Assembly: GCA_903842345.1 (NCBI GenBank)
Contig: CAIMLR010000007.1
Span: 248,001-312,000 of the forward strand
Length of the DNA stretch: 64,000 nt
Direction of reading: 5' to 3'
Source of the DNA: an uncultured Myxococcales bacterium
GTDB lineage: Bacteria > Myxococcota_A > UBA9042
Shown here: piece by piece, positions 16,905 to 25,548 of the stretch
Position numbering within the stretch: position 1 is the stretch's first letter
Layout: every line of letters begins with the position of its first letter
The notes under the pieces: model-generated
Database searches by the model: none
The model's input: only the letters and a program-made list of their open reading frames with translations
Told to the model about the DNA's origin: nothing
Translations under genes and position numbers: made by a program

Positions 16905-17900
16905 TCAGCGCTGCTTGTCGAGTTCGGCGATCATCTGCTCAATCACCTGATCGGGCCGCACGCGGTCCGCTTCGGCGTCAAAGTTCAGCAGCAAACGGTG
17001 GCGCATCACCGGCTTGGCCAGCGCCTTCACGTCGTCGATCGCGCCATTGGGGCGGCCCTGCAGCAGCGCCCGCAGCTTCGCGCCCGCGACGAGCGCCTGC
17101 ACCGCGCGGGGACTCGCGCCGCCGCGAAGGTACTGCTTGGCCGCCGCCAGCTTGCCATGCGAACCGCTGACCAACTTCACGGCGTACTCCACGACGTGCG
17201 GCGCAATCGGGCAATCAACGGCAAAGTGCTGAATCGTCAGGATGTCCAAACCAGAAAGCACCGGCTCGACCGTCGCCTGCACGGAGCGCACCGTCCGCGT
17301 CGCGATCTCCGTCAGCTCCTTGTCCGTGGGAAACGGCACGTCGATCTTGAACAGGAACCGGTCCAGCTGGGCTTCCGGCAGCACGTACGTGCCCTCCATC
17401 TCCAGCGGATTCTGCGTCGCCAGCACAAAGAAAGGCGGCGCGAGCGGGTACGTCGTCCGGCCAACCGTCACCGAGCGCTCCTGCATCGCCTCCAGCAGCG
17501 CGGACTGGGTCTTGGGCGTCGCGCGGTTGATTTCGTCCGCCAGCAGGATGTTCGTGAAAACCGGCCCTTCCTGGAACACCAGCGCGCGGCCGCCCTTGCC
17601 GTCCTCCGCGAGGATCTGCGCGCCAATGATGTCCGACGGCATCAAGTCCGGCGTGAACTGCACGCGCGAGAACTGCAAATCCAGCGCCTGCGCCAGCGTC
17701 CGCACCAGCAGCGTCTTGCCCAGACCCGGCACGCCTTCCAGCAGCACGTGACCGCCCGCGAGCATGCCCAGCAGCACGCTCTCAATCACGTCGTCCTGGC
17801 CGACCATGACTTTTTGCAGCTCGGCCTTCAGCGCCGCCATCCGCTCTGCCATCCAGGCCATCTGATGCTCAATTTCGTGCTGTTCTGCTGCCTGTGCCAT
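16905..17900 (-). CDS. MoxR-family AAA ATPase
   Basis: A 331-aa AAA+ ATPase with Walker A GVPGLGKTLLVRTLA (near residue 53), Walker B (NILLADEINRA) and the MoxR sensor block VLATQNPLEMEGTYVLPEAQ. The start ATG 17900 has an excellent AAGGAGAG Shine-Dalgarno. MoxR proteins act as chaperone-like ATPases with VWA partners in maturing enzyme or envelope complexes. Here the partners are encoded immediately downstream (DUF58, two VWA membrane proteins) and the upstream gene encodes a large charged membrane protein. Confidence 0.94.
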   Translation of the reverse strand: MAQAAEQHEIEHQMAWMAERMAALKAELQKVMVGQDDVIESVLLGMLAGGHVLLEGVPGLGKTLLVRTLAQALDLQFSRVQFTPDLMPSDIIGAQILAEDGKGGRALVFQEGPVFTNILLADEINRATPKTQSALLEAMQERSVTVGRTTYPLAPPFFVLATQNPLEMEGTYVLPEAQLDRFLFKIDVPFPTDKELTEIATRTVRSVQATVEPVLSGLDILTIQHFAVDCPIAPHVVEYAVKLVSGSHGKLAAAKQYLRGGASPRAVQALVAGAKLRALLQGRPNGAIDDVKALAKPVMRHRLLLNFDAEADRVRPDQVIEQMIAELDKQR

Positions 17901-17921
17901 GACTCTCCTTGCCTGCCGCCG

Positions 17922-20111
17922 TTAGCGCGGACCCCAGCCCTTGCGCGGGCGAATCAACTCAAAATACTGCCGAACGACGCTGCGGCGCCCCGGCGGAATC
18001 TGTTCCTGGTCCAGCATGTCGTCCGCAACCTGCGAATACTCCGTGTAGACGTCCCGCCAGCCCTGCCGCGAGAAGCCCTTCTTGGCCGCGTCGCTGAAGA
18101 CTTTCTTGATGTCCGGTCCGGCACCTTCCTGGCCCTTCAGCTGCTCGCGCTTGCCGCCGGCGATGCGCTTGTTGCCGCCACTCTGGCTGTCGTCGCCTTT
18201 CTGGTTGCCGGGTTCACTGCCGCCCGCTTTGCCGTCCTGCTCATAGCCCTGACGGATCGCCTCCATGCGGTCGAACTGCCCGTCCTTGCCCTGGCCGAGT
18301 TTGAACTTGCCGGATTTCTGGCCGCCTTTCTCGCCCTTCTCGCCGTCCTGGCCTTCCTGTTCCTGCTTGCGCCGCGCTTCCGCCATCCGCTTGGCGTCCC
18401 GCGCTTCCGGCGATTCCTCGTCCGGCTTCTGCCCCTTCTGCCCCAGCCGCTGCGGACCTTCGCCGCGCTCCGGCTTCTCGCCGTCCTGACCCGCCGCGCG
18501 CTTGTCAAACTGCTTGTGCGCCTGATCCCGCTGCCCACCAGTGCGCTCCAGCGCCTCGCGCAGTTCCCGCATCCGGTTCTGGCCCACGCGCTGCGCCTGC
18601 CGATCCTGCTGCCGCTCGTTCTCCCGCCGCAGTTCGTTGGCCGCCGCGCGCATCGCCCGCTTCATCTCGTCTTGCGCCTGCTTCTTGTCCTCCGCGCTCT
18701 CTTTCTTGCCCAGCCGATCCTCTTGTTGCGCCCGCCGCAGCATATCCGCCGCGCTCTGCGCCCCGCGCTCCAGCCGCTGCACTTGATGCTGCGCCGCCAG
18801 CACGTCGCCGTTCTCGCGTTTGAGCTGCTCCAGCTCCTTGCGCGTCGACTTCAGCCGCTCCTGATCGCTCGCGCCCAAGCCACCTTCCGCCGCGCGCTTC
18901 TTCTGCAGCCGATCCACGCGATCCGCCAGATCCTTGAACTTGTCCGGCAGCTTCTGATCCTTCAGCGCGCCGGCAAACTTCTCCGCCACCTTGATCCACT
19001 GCTCCAGCTCCTTGTCGCTCATGTTCTTGCTCGCCAGCTTCTCCGCCAGCTTGGCCAACAGTCCCAGGTCATTCTTCTCCGCCGCTTCCTGCAGTTGCTT
19101 CTGGTCCTCCCCTTTGGGCGCCATCTTGGCCGCCGCCTTGGCCGCTTCCGCCACCGCGTTCTTCAGCGCCTGGTCTTTTTGCTCCTGCGCCTGATCCGCC
19201 TGCTCCGGACTCTGCGGCTCCGCGCTGGCCTTTTCACCTTTCGCGCCGTCCTGACCCGGCTTGGGCTCCGGCGCATCCAGCGGATTCTGCGGTGCGGCCG
19301 GCTTCTGGGCGTCCAGCTGCGCCAACATCTCCAGCGCCTGCCGCTTGTCCAGCTTGCCGTCGGCCACGCCGTCGACAACCTTGCGCACGTCACCCAGCCA
19401 CTTCCGCGTCGGCTCGTCGGTCACCTGCGTCTCGATTTCTGCCAGCATCTTGGCGTCGGCGTCCAGGAGCGTGGTCGTGTCCTCGCCCAGCAGCGCCGCC
19501 GCGGACGTGAACGGCCGCGGCCCTCCCGGCAACGCCAGCGCAACGCCGTTCACCGCATCCGTCGGCTGCAGGCCCACAAGCCGCTTGACGCCGTGCAGCG
19601 GGGCGAAGACCGCCAGCGACAACAGACCGACAGTCAGGACCAGCCACGGCAGCGCGCGCGGCCGACGCCAAGGCTGAAGCAACTGCGGCTGCAAGCGCCT
19701 CGCCAGCGCGACCGCCGACTGCGCCTGAACGCGGGCCCAGCCATCCTGCCGACCGCTCTCGGCCAGCCACAGGGCCGTCGCCAGCGTGTCCTTGCCATCG
19801 GCCTGCTCGTCAACCTGCCGCGCCAGCAATCGCCACGGCTGGCGTTGCCAGAGCGCGTGCAGCGACGCAAACGCCAGAAGCGCAATCGCCGTCGGAAGCG
19901 GGGGGATCGTCGCGATGTCCAGCCGCGTGAGCAGCACAGTGGGCGCCAGCAACGCCAGGCCGGCAACAAGCCAGCCCATCAGCCGCGCCGTCACCGTTTG
20001 CAGCCAGCGCCGACGCCGCACCTGCGCCAGCAACGCGACAACAGGCAGCATGCGCGCGCGGAAATCGCTCGGCCAGGTGTGCGGCTTGTGGTCGGGATGC
20101 TGCGTCTTCAA
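17922..20111 (-). CDS. Large charged coiled-coil membrane protein of the MoxR operon
   Basis: About 729 aa if started at TTG 20111, which has AGAAGG 6 nt upstream; an ATG at 20051 would give 709 aa but lacks a ribosome-binding site. Three hydrophobic segments occur in the first ~230 residues (LMGWLVAGLALLAPTVLL, PTAIALLAFASLHALW, LPWLVLTVGLLSLAVFA). After them comes a very long Gln/Lys/Glu/Ala-rich region with heptad character (ELEQLKRENGDVLAAQHQVQ, KKESAEDKKQAQDEMKRA) and a Gly/Lys/Gln-rich section (KGEKGGQKSGKFKLGQGKDG). The layout resembles DUF4175-like proteins found next to moxR in other bacteria, but I cannot assign a function. It is the first gene of the operon, 21 bp before moxR. Confidence 0.75.
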   Translation of the reverse strand: MKTQHPDHKPHTWPSDFRARMLPVVALLAQVRRRRWLQTVTARLMGWLVAGLALLAPTVLLTRLDIATIPPLPTAIALLAFASLHALWQRQPWRLLARQVDEQADGKDTLATALWLAESGRQDGWARVQAQSAVALARRLQPQLLQPWRRPRALPWLVLTVGLLSLAVFAPLHGVKRLVGLQPTDAVNGVALALPGGPRPFTSAAALLGEDTTTLLDADAKMLAEIETQVTDEPTRKWLGDVRKVVDGVADGKLDKRQALEMLAQLDAQKPAAPQNPLDAPEPKPGQDGAKGEKASAEPQSPEQADQAQEQKDQALKNAVAEAAKAAAKMAPKGEDQKQLQEAAEKNDLGLLAKLAEKLASKNMSDKELEQWIKVAEKFAGALKDQKLPDKFKDLADRVDRLQKKRAAEGGLGASDQERLKSTRKELEQLKRENGDVLAAQHQVQRLERGAQSAADMLRRAQQEDRLGKKESAEDKKQAQDEMKRAMRAAANELRRENERQQDRQAQRVGQNRMRELREALERTGGQRDQAHKQFDKRAAGQDGEKPERGEGPQRLGQKGQKPDEESPEARDAKRMAEARRKQEQEGQDGEKGEKGGQKSGKFKLGQGKDGQFDRMEAIRQGYEQDGKAGGSEPGNQKGDDSQSGGNKRIAGGKREQLKGQEGAGPDIKKVFSDAAKKGFSRQGWRDVYTEYSQVADDMLDQEQIPPGRRSVVRQYFELIRPRKGWGPR

Positions 20112-20195
20112 GCTGCCTTCTTGTCTGGAAGGATAACACCGGCGAGGCGGGACGTGTTCCCGCCGTGTGACATGGACGCGCCAACCGGGCCGACG

Positions 20196-20224
20196 ATTCA
20201 ATGGACAGGCGGGCGAGCGGTCAA
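20196..20224 (-). promoter_or_regulatory. Putative promoter of the MoxR/VWA operon
   Basis: Minus strand: TTGACC (20224-20219), 17-bp spacer, TTGAAT (20201-20196; 4 of 6 match). The leader to the TTG start is about 85 nt and contains a perfect 7-bp inverted repeat (20146-20152 with 20158-20164) that could form a hairpin. Confidence 0.5.
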
Positions 20225-20246
20225 TCCCCAGCCGACACGCGCCAAA

Positions 20247-23207
20247 TCAGCGGTGCTTGTGGTGCTTGCCGGCCGCGTGTTTGGCAGTCGGCGGCGGAAC
20301 CACCTTGGGCGGATGCACAACCGCGGAGACGAGCAGACGGTCGCGCGCCGCCTTCTTGCCGGCGTGCTGGGTGACCGCGCGCGCCACATGGTGCGGCTTC
20401 TCGCGCACGTGGCTGGTTGGCCGCGCGTGGTCGTGGGCGACCGCCAGCGCCGCATGCGGCTTGCCATGGCGCCCGGGCTTGGCGCGCCGTTCCAGGAGCG
20501 GCGCGTGGACAATGACCGCCACGGCCGGCTTCTGCGGCAGCGGAGCCACGACGGTCGGCTTGGCCGGCACCGGGGCCGCCACAACCTGCGTTTCCGCCGC
20601 GTGCTCGATGACCGCCACGGCCGGCTTGTGCGCGACCTGTGTGCCCGCATTGGAGGAAGGCTCAGTCGGCGGCTCGTCCTGCGTCGGCAAGGCCTTTTGG
20701 GTCAGGCCAAAAGCGTGGAGTGTTTCGCCGTCGTACAGGTTGCGATAGACCGCGATCGAGGAACACACGCGCTTGGCATAGTCGCGGGTCTCGCGAAACG
20801 GAATCGACTCGACAAACAGGTCCATCGGCCAATCGCCGCGCGTCTTGCGCCAACGGCCGACGGCGCCACCGCCCGCGTTATAGCCCGCCGCCATCTGCGC
20901 CTCGCGGTCAAAACGGCTCAGCAGCGCCTTCAGGTAGCGCGCGCCCAACCGCACATTGACGGACGGCTGGCGCAGCGTCGTCGCGTCCGCGGTCAGCCCG
21001 AGCGGCTTGGCCATCGCCTGCGCGGTCGGCAAAATGAGCTGCAGGAGCCCAATCGCCGCGGCGTGCGACTCGACGCGCGGATTGAAGCCGCTCTCACTGC
21101 GGCCGATCGCCCACACGACGGACGGATGCAGGCCAAATTCCTGCGCCGCACCCTCAATCAGCGTCCGGTAGGCGCGCGGATACGCGATCTGCCACGCCAG
21201 CTTGTTGTTCACGTCCGGATAGCGGGTCGCGTAACGCCGCAGGGCATCGCGGCCCATGGCGTGGGACGCCGTCCACCGCTCCGCTTCGTCGTCCAGCGCC
21301 GCGCGCGCCCACGCGCCCTGCGGATCGCCCGCCGACCACTTGTCCGCCGGGGCCACATCGCGGCCCAAGCCAACCGAATCCAGCAGGTCGCCCGCCTCCT
21401 CATGCCAGCCCAGCTGGCCCAGCAGGCGCGCCCGCTGCACGTTCGGATCCGCCAGCAGCTTCGCCGTCAGTTGCGGACCCGCGGCCAACGGCTCCTTGGG
21501 CAAGTCCGGCATGTGCGCGCCCGACGCCTGCAGTTGGCCCAGCGACATCGTCGCGTAGTAGCTCAGGGGATGGCGCAGCACGACGCGCTTCCAGCGGTCG
21601 ATCGCGGCATCGTCCTTGCCCAGCGCCTGCAGCGCGCGACCGGCGAAATAGTCGGCGCGACCGCGGGCCCAATCGCGATCGTCGTAGCGCGGCGGCGGCG
21701 CATTGCTGGCGCGCGGGGCAAATGCCGTCTCGGTCGCTTCTGAATCGCGAACTTCCACAAGCCGATTGAGAATCTTCAGCGCATCCTGCCACTTGCCAGC
21801 GACCATCGCGTCCATGGCAAAACGCCAGGCCATGACGTCGACGATGTCGCGCTCCGCGTAATCGTTGGCGGACGTCGCCCCGTGCTGCTTCAGTTTCGCC
21901 GCAGCGTCCGGGAGCGTCGCCAAGTGGAGCAGCGTCTTCGCGTCTTCGCCGTCCAGACCGCCAAGACCGAGCTCCAGCGCCTTCTTCAAGTCCGCCGTCC
22001 CTTCCAGCTTGCCTTGCAGCAGGCGCGCGCGCCCGATCCGCCACTGCGCATCGCCCGGACCCAGCGGATCCTCGTCCACGATCAACTGCGCCACTTCCGG
22101 CGCGGCACATTCGTCGACGACCGTCTCCAGAAGCGCGATCGAGGCATCCAGCTCGCCTTTGCGATCGTGCGTGTGCGCCGCCCACGAGCGCGCGTGACAG
22201 CGCACGGGCAACGCCAGCGTCGCGTCCTTGGCCAGCGCCTCCAGCGCCGGCGTCGCGCGCGGATAGCGACGGCGCTGCGCGGTCCAGACCAGCGCGTCGA
22301 GCACCGCTGCGGCGTCCTGCGGGCGCTTTTTCAAGCGCGCCTGCCAAACGGCGTCACTGCCGCCGATCAGGAACTCGATCGCCTCTTCTGTCTGCGTGCT
22401 CTTGCCCGCCTGGTCGATCAACTGCTGCGCGATCTGCACCGCGGCATCGAGCTTCCCGCGCGCGTTGGCCAGGCGCATGCCTTCCAGCTGCTGTTTGCGC
22501 CACAGCCCCGTGCCGTTGGCCGGGCGAAACTGGCCGAGCATGTCCACCGCCGCGTCGAATTGGCCATTGCGCCGGAGCGCCTTGGCCTTGAGCAGCAGGT
22601 TCTGCGGTTCCGTGCGGCCTTTGAGCAGCGCCAGAACGACGAAGGAAAGCCCTTGTTCATCCGCGCGCGTCGCGAGGTAGGTCAGCGCTTCGCCGCCGAG
22701 CAGCGGATGCGTCGCGGCGATCCTGGCAGCCGCGAGCGCGGCGGCATTGTCCTTGGCGTAAAGCCGGGTCTGCGCGTAGAGAAACGCCAGCAGCGGGCGC
22801 TCCTGTTCCGGATCGTGTTTGCCCAGCGCCGTCCACGCCTTGTTCGCGGGCTCCAGCGCGTCCTGAAAACGCCCTTCGTGCCATGCGTCCCACGCCTTGC
22901 GCGCATCGGCATCGCGAAACGGGTTGGCCAACTCGCCCAGCGGCGCAGTCACGGCGTTCTGGATCGGCGCGTCGGATTTGGGGACTTTGTCGAGATCAAC
23001 CGCCCACTCAGCGGGCAGATCGGGCACGACGCCAAAAAGCAGTCCGATGCGCTCGATGACGCGCCAAGGCGACGACGGCGGCGGATTCAGCGGTCCGCGA
23101 TGCAGCACGGCAACGGCGGCGAAGACGAGGATGAAACAAAGCGCGAGGAACGTCAGCCACGCGCGCCAACCGCGAAACAGGCGGAAGACGGGCGAAGAAC
23201 GTCCCAA
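20247..23207 (-). CDS. Membrane-anchored lytic transglycosylase (Slt family) with His-rich tail
   Basis: About 986 aa from TTG 23207; the start is uncertain because no ATG/GTG or clear Shine-Dalgarno lies nearby. One N-terminal transmembrane helix (WLTFLALCFILVFAAVAVL) is followed by a long alpha-solenoid region as in Slt70. The SLT catalytic domain follows: the catalytic Glu is in RSESGFNPRVESHAAAIG, with LLQLILPTAQ and MAAGYNAGGGAVGRWRK downstream. It should cleave peptidoglycan between MurNAc and GlcNAc from the outer face of the inner membrane. Beyond the catalytic domain is a ~130-residue Pro/Ala/Val/His-rich tail ending in KHHKHR, not part of usual Slt proteins. It is about twice the usual catalytic-core size because of the solenoid and tail. 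Confidence 0.85.
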   Translation of the reverse strand: MGRSSPVFRLFRGWRAWLTFLALCFILVFAAVAVLHRGPLNPPPSSPWRVIERIGLLFGVVPDLPAEWAVDLDKVPKSDAPIQNAVTAPLGELANPFRDADARKAWDAWHEGRFQDALEPANKAWTALGKHDPEQERPLLAFLYAQTRLYAKDNAAALAAARIAATHPLLGGEALTYLATRADEQGLSFVVLALLKGRTEPQNLLLKAKALRRNGQFDAAVDMLGQFRPANGTGLWRKQQLEGMRLANARGKLDAAVQIAQQLIDQAGKSTQTEEAIEFLIGGSDAVWQARLKKRPQDAAAVLDALVWTAQRRRYPRATPALEALAKDATLALPVRCHARSWAAHTHDRKGELDASIALLETVVDECAAPEVAQLIVDEDPLGPGDAQWRIGRARLLQGKLEGTADLKKALELGLGGLDGEDAKTLLHLATLPDAAAKLKQHGATSANDYAERDIVDVMAWRFAMDAMVAGKWQDALKILNRLVEVRDSEATETAFAPRASNAPPPRYDDRDWARGRADYFAGRALQALGKDDAAIDRWKRVVLRHPLSYYATMSLGQLQASGAHMPDLPKEPLAAGPQLTAKLLADPNVQRARLLGQLGWHEEAGDLLDSVGLGRDVAPADKWSAGDPQGAWARAALDDEAERWTASHAMGRDALRRYATRYPDVNNKLAWQIAYPRAYRTLIEGAAQEFGLHPSVVWAIGRSESGFNPRVESHAAAIGLLQLILPTAQAMAKPLGLTADATTLRQPSVNVRLGARYLKALLSRFDREAQMAAGYNAGGGAVGRWRKTRGDWPMDLFVESIPFRETRDYAKRVCSSIAVYRNLYDGETLHAFGLTQKALPTQDEPPTEPSSNAGTQVAHKPAVAVIEHAAETQVVAAPVPAKPTVVAPLPQKPAVAVIVHAPLLERRAKPGRHGKPHAALAVAHDHARPTSHVREKPHHVARAVTQHAGKKAARDRLLVSAVVHPPKVVPPPTAKHAAGKHHKHR

Positions 23208-23298
23208 AGGACCGGGGTACGAACCGCCGCCTGAGGAATCTGTCGGTTCAGGCAGCGGCTCGCGACCGTCGGGTAGCCCGCTCGCGAGCGTTTGGAGC

Positions 23299-23460
23299 TC
23301 AGCGAATGGTGGGCAGCGAGAACTTTTCGCCCAGGGCAATTTCCAGCTGCTTCTCGGAGGCGATGCGCTGGTCGCGAGCGATGATGCGCTTGCGCACTTG
23401 GCCGGACTTGACGCGCTTGGCTTTGCGGATGCGGTCGGTCGAGCGGGTTGGCGATGCCAT
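23299..23460 (-). CDS. 53-aa basic protein of unknown function
   Basis: A complete frame from ATG 23460 to TGA 23299 with GGAG 6 nt upstream, so it is likely translated. It is strongly basic, with Lys/Arg-rich helices (RIRKAKRVKSGQVRKRIIAR) followed by a short amphipathic segment (QRIASEKQLEIALGEKFSLP). The charge suggests nucleic-acid or ribosome binding, but I recognise no family. It has its own candidate promoter and lies 91 bp upstream of the lytic transglycosylase start. It is too short for default gene-length cut-offs and easily missed. Confidence 0.6.
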   Translation of the reverse strand: MASPTRSTDRIRKAKRVKSGQVRKRIIARDQRIASEKQLEIALGEKFSLPTIR

Positions 23461-23567
23461 GGGAAACTCCAGAAGTCGAGCGCAGGACTCGCGATATCAA
23501 GGTATGGGTTCACTAGCGAGCCCAGAAATCCAGCACTTGCAGCCATATGGCGCAAAGCGGGGGCCGA

Positions 23568-23596
23568 AGTTTGGCGAGTTTTTGGCCTCGCGTCAA
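23568..23596 (-). promoter_or_regulatory. Putative promoter for the 53-aa basic protein
   Basis: Minus strand: TTGACG (23596-23591), 17-bp spacer, CAAACT (23573-23568). The -35 is good and the -10 mediocre. The rest of the 220-bp gap between the small gene and the sigma-like gene shows nothing else I can call. Confidence 0.4.
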
Positions 23597-23680
23597 GCGC
23601 GAACACGTCGGGGAACACTGCAGCGTCGAAACCTACGGCCACCGGGCCCTCCGTGTCCGCGAACGAGGCCGTCGCGAAAG

Positions 23681-23938
23681 CTAGCCGTCAATGCGGCGGA
23701 GACGGTCGATGACCGCCTGCTGGCGACGCACATGGCCGATGGCCTTTTGCTCGATCGCCGCGATCTGCGCCTGGACGTCCGCGTTCACGGCCGTGTGCGC
23801 CTGGATCTGGCCATCAGCGGCCATCCCAATGCCGTAACGCATCCGCAGGACTTTCTCTTCCTGGCTGGTCAAATCGGCCTGGCGCAGCGCCACGTCCACT
23901 TCGATCCGGGTCTTGGTCTGGGTCGTCGTCTTGCTCAC
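23681..23938 (-). CDS. Stand-alone sigma-70 region-4-like protein
   Basis: An 85-aa protein from GTG 23938 (GGAG 8 nt upstream). Residues ~23-73 match primary sigma factor region 4: LTSQEEKVLRMRYGIGM corresponds to the conserved LT-x-RE-x-KVIRMR-x-GI segment, and IAAIEQKAIGHVRR to the IRQIE-x-KAL-x-KLR helix. Regions 1-3 are absent. In the helix-turn-helix the usual V-T-R-E-R-I-R-Q core reads VQAQIAA, so specific -35 recognition may be lost. It could act as an anti-sigma-like competitor, an RNA polymerase beta-flap binder or a DNA-binding relic. The role is unknown. It lies downstream of the sigma-54 activator gene with a 224-bp gap. Confidence 0.75.
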   Translation of the reverse strand: MSKTTTQTKTRIEVDVALRQADLTSQEEKVLRMRYGIGMAADGQIQAHTAVNADVQAQIAAIEQKAIGHVRRQQAVIDRLRRIDG

Positions 23939-24162
23939 AATGCACTCCACCGCTGGCTTCACTCCAGCCCAATCAATGTACGACAGGCCGGCGATCGCGC
24001 AATTTTTTCCAGCATTTGGTTGCAAGCGCCGGCAGTTGTCGCGGGGCCGAACGCGCAAGACCGCGAGATTGCGCCCAGACCCGAACGGCGGTTGACCGCC
24101 CGCTATCCGCGCAACGCGCTGGCGCAAATGTGAAGAGTTATGACGATCGGCAACAGCGAAAT

Positions 24163-25509
24163 TTACGCCGGCCGCACGAGATCCAGCTTCTTGATCAGGT
24201 ATTCCAACGACTTGCGATGCAAGCCCGTCGCCCTCGCCGCCGCCGACACGTTCCACTGGTGGCGGTCGAGCGCGCGCTGCCAGTACTCCCGCTCAAACGC
24301 GTCGATCAGCCGCGCCTTGGCGTCCTTGAACGGCAGTTCGTACGCCGCCTCGGGATGCGCGAGGACGACCTGATCGGCGTTGCGCTGCGGATCGAGCTGG
24401 ACCTGAAGCTCTTTGCCGTCGGACAGGACTGCCGCGCGCTCGATCTGGTTCTTCAGCTCGCGCACGTTGCCCGGCCACGGGTACGCCTGCAGTTGCTGCA
24501 TCGTCTCAAAGGAGATCGTCAGCGCGCCAGGCCGCGGGTTGCGCGCCTGCGTGTCGGCCAGAAAGTGGCTCACCAACAGCGGAATATCGGACTTGCGGCG
24601 GCGCAGCGGCGGCAACTGCACCTGAATCACCGCGAGCCGGTAGTACAGATCCTCGCGGAACGCGCCTTCCTTGACCATCTGCGCGAGATCGCGGTTGGTC
24701 GCCGCCACGATGCGGACATCCACCGCCTGGCGCTCGTTGGCGCCGACCGGCTTGATCTCGCGCTTCTCCAGCGCGCGGAGCAGTTTGGGCTGCAGGTCCA
24801 GATCGAGTTCACCGATCTCGTCCAGGAACAGCGTGCCGCCGTGCGCCTCCGCCATCGCGCCTTTGCGGTTCTGGATCGCGCCGGTGAACGAGCCTTTCAC
24901 GTGACCGAACAGCTCTGACTCCACAAGGTCGCGCTGCACGGCGGAGCAATCGAACACGACGAACGGCCCTTTGGCGCGCCGCGAATGCTGGTGGATCGCC
25001 TCCGCGACGAGTTCCTTGCCCGTGCCCGACTCGCCCTCGACCAGCATCGTGCTGTCGGTCGGCGCCGCGCGCGCCAGGAGCGCGAAGATCTCGCGCATCT
25101 CCGGCGACTGGCCCAGCAGGTTGCCAAACTGCGGCTCGCGCGACAGCGCCACTTCATGAAGCTCCGCGAGCTGCTCAAACTGCAGCTCAGTCTGCCCCAG
25201 ACGCAGCACCGCGCTTGGCCCCAGAACGGCTTCCATGAGCCGCGCGCCGGCGAACCACGTGCCGTTCTTGGATTCCAGATCGCGGACGCGGTAGCCCGTC
25301 CGTTCGCCGTCGATCTTCAAGTGGTTGCGGGAAATCGACGGATCGTCGAGCACCAGGTCGTTGTCCGGCGCCGAGCCGACGTAGACGAGGCGCCGATCGA
25401 AGGTCTTCTCCAGCCCGGCATTGGGCCCCGAAAGCACGCGCAGGCGGTACTTGGGAAGCGTGTAGCGTTCAGCAAATGTGGCGGCGGTCAGCGTACGGGT
25501 CGGTTGCAT
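24163..25509 (-). CDS. FHA-domain sigma-54-dependent transcriptional activator
   Basis: A 448-aa enhancer-binding protein. Residues ~25-115 form a forkhead-associated domain ([20 protein letters not shown], then NHLKI and SKNGTW), which binds phosphothreonine. The central AAA domain has Walker [14 protein letters not shown] and the sigma-54-contacting loop GSFTGA (GAFTGA variant). Walker B ([14 protein letters not shown]) and an arginine-finger region follow. A Fis-type HTH closes it ([22 protein letters not shown]). It has no receiver domain, so phosphorylation of a partner by a Ser/Thr kinase probably controls it; such a kinase is encoded just upstream. The start has no Shine-Dalgarno, and a promoter ends 8 nt before the ATG. 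Confidence 0.93.
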   Translation of the reverse strand: MQPTRTLTAATFAERYTLPKYRLRVLSGPNAGLEKTFDRRLVYVGSAPDNDLVLDDPSISRNHLKIDGERTGYRVRDLESKNGTWFAGARLMEAVLGPSAVLRLGQTELQFEQLAELHEVALSREPQFGNLLGQSPEMREIFALLARAAPTDSTMLVEGESGTGKELVAEAIHQHSRRAKGPFVVFDCSAVQRDLVESELFGHVKGSFTGAIQNRKGAMAEAHGGTLFLDEIGELDLDLQPKLLRALEKREIKPVGANERQAVDVRIVAATNRDLAQMVKEGAFREDLYYRLAVIQVQLPPLRRRKSDIPLLVSHFLADTQARNPRPGALTISFETMQQLQAYPWPGNVRELKNQIERAAVLSDGKELQVQLDPQRNADQVVLAHPEAAYELPFKDAKARLIDAFEREYWQRALDRHQWNVSAAARATGLHRKSLEYLIKKLDLVRPA

Positions 25510-25517
25510 GGCCCGCT

Positions 25518-25547
25518 AGGGTAACGCCTTCCCCTGCCGCTCGACAA
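25518..25547 (-). promoter_or_regulatory. Putative leaderless promoter for the FHA sigma-54 activator
   Basis: Minus strand: TTGTCG (25547-25542), 18-bp spacer, TACCCT (25523-25518), 8 nt before the ATG. Part of the -35 overlaps the gap just after the kinase gene. Confidence 0.45.
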
Positions 25548-25548
25548 C

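Noticed and set aside
16740-21743. A 1667-codon plus-strand open frame over the MoxR operon
   Set aside because: It is antisense to MoxR, the charged membrane protein and the transglycosylase, all with clear motifs. Composition again reflects GC-rich complement.
24000-24162. Promoter for the sigma-like gene in the gap after the sigma-54 activator
   Set aside because: The only candidates are TTGCGC-type -35 with TACATT at 16 bp; both match too poorly to list.
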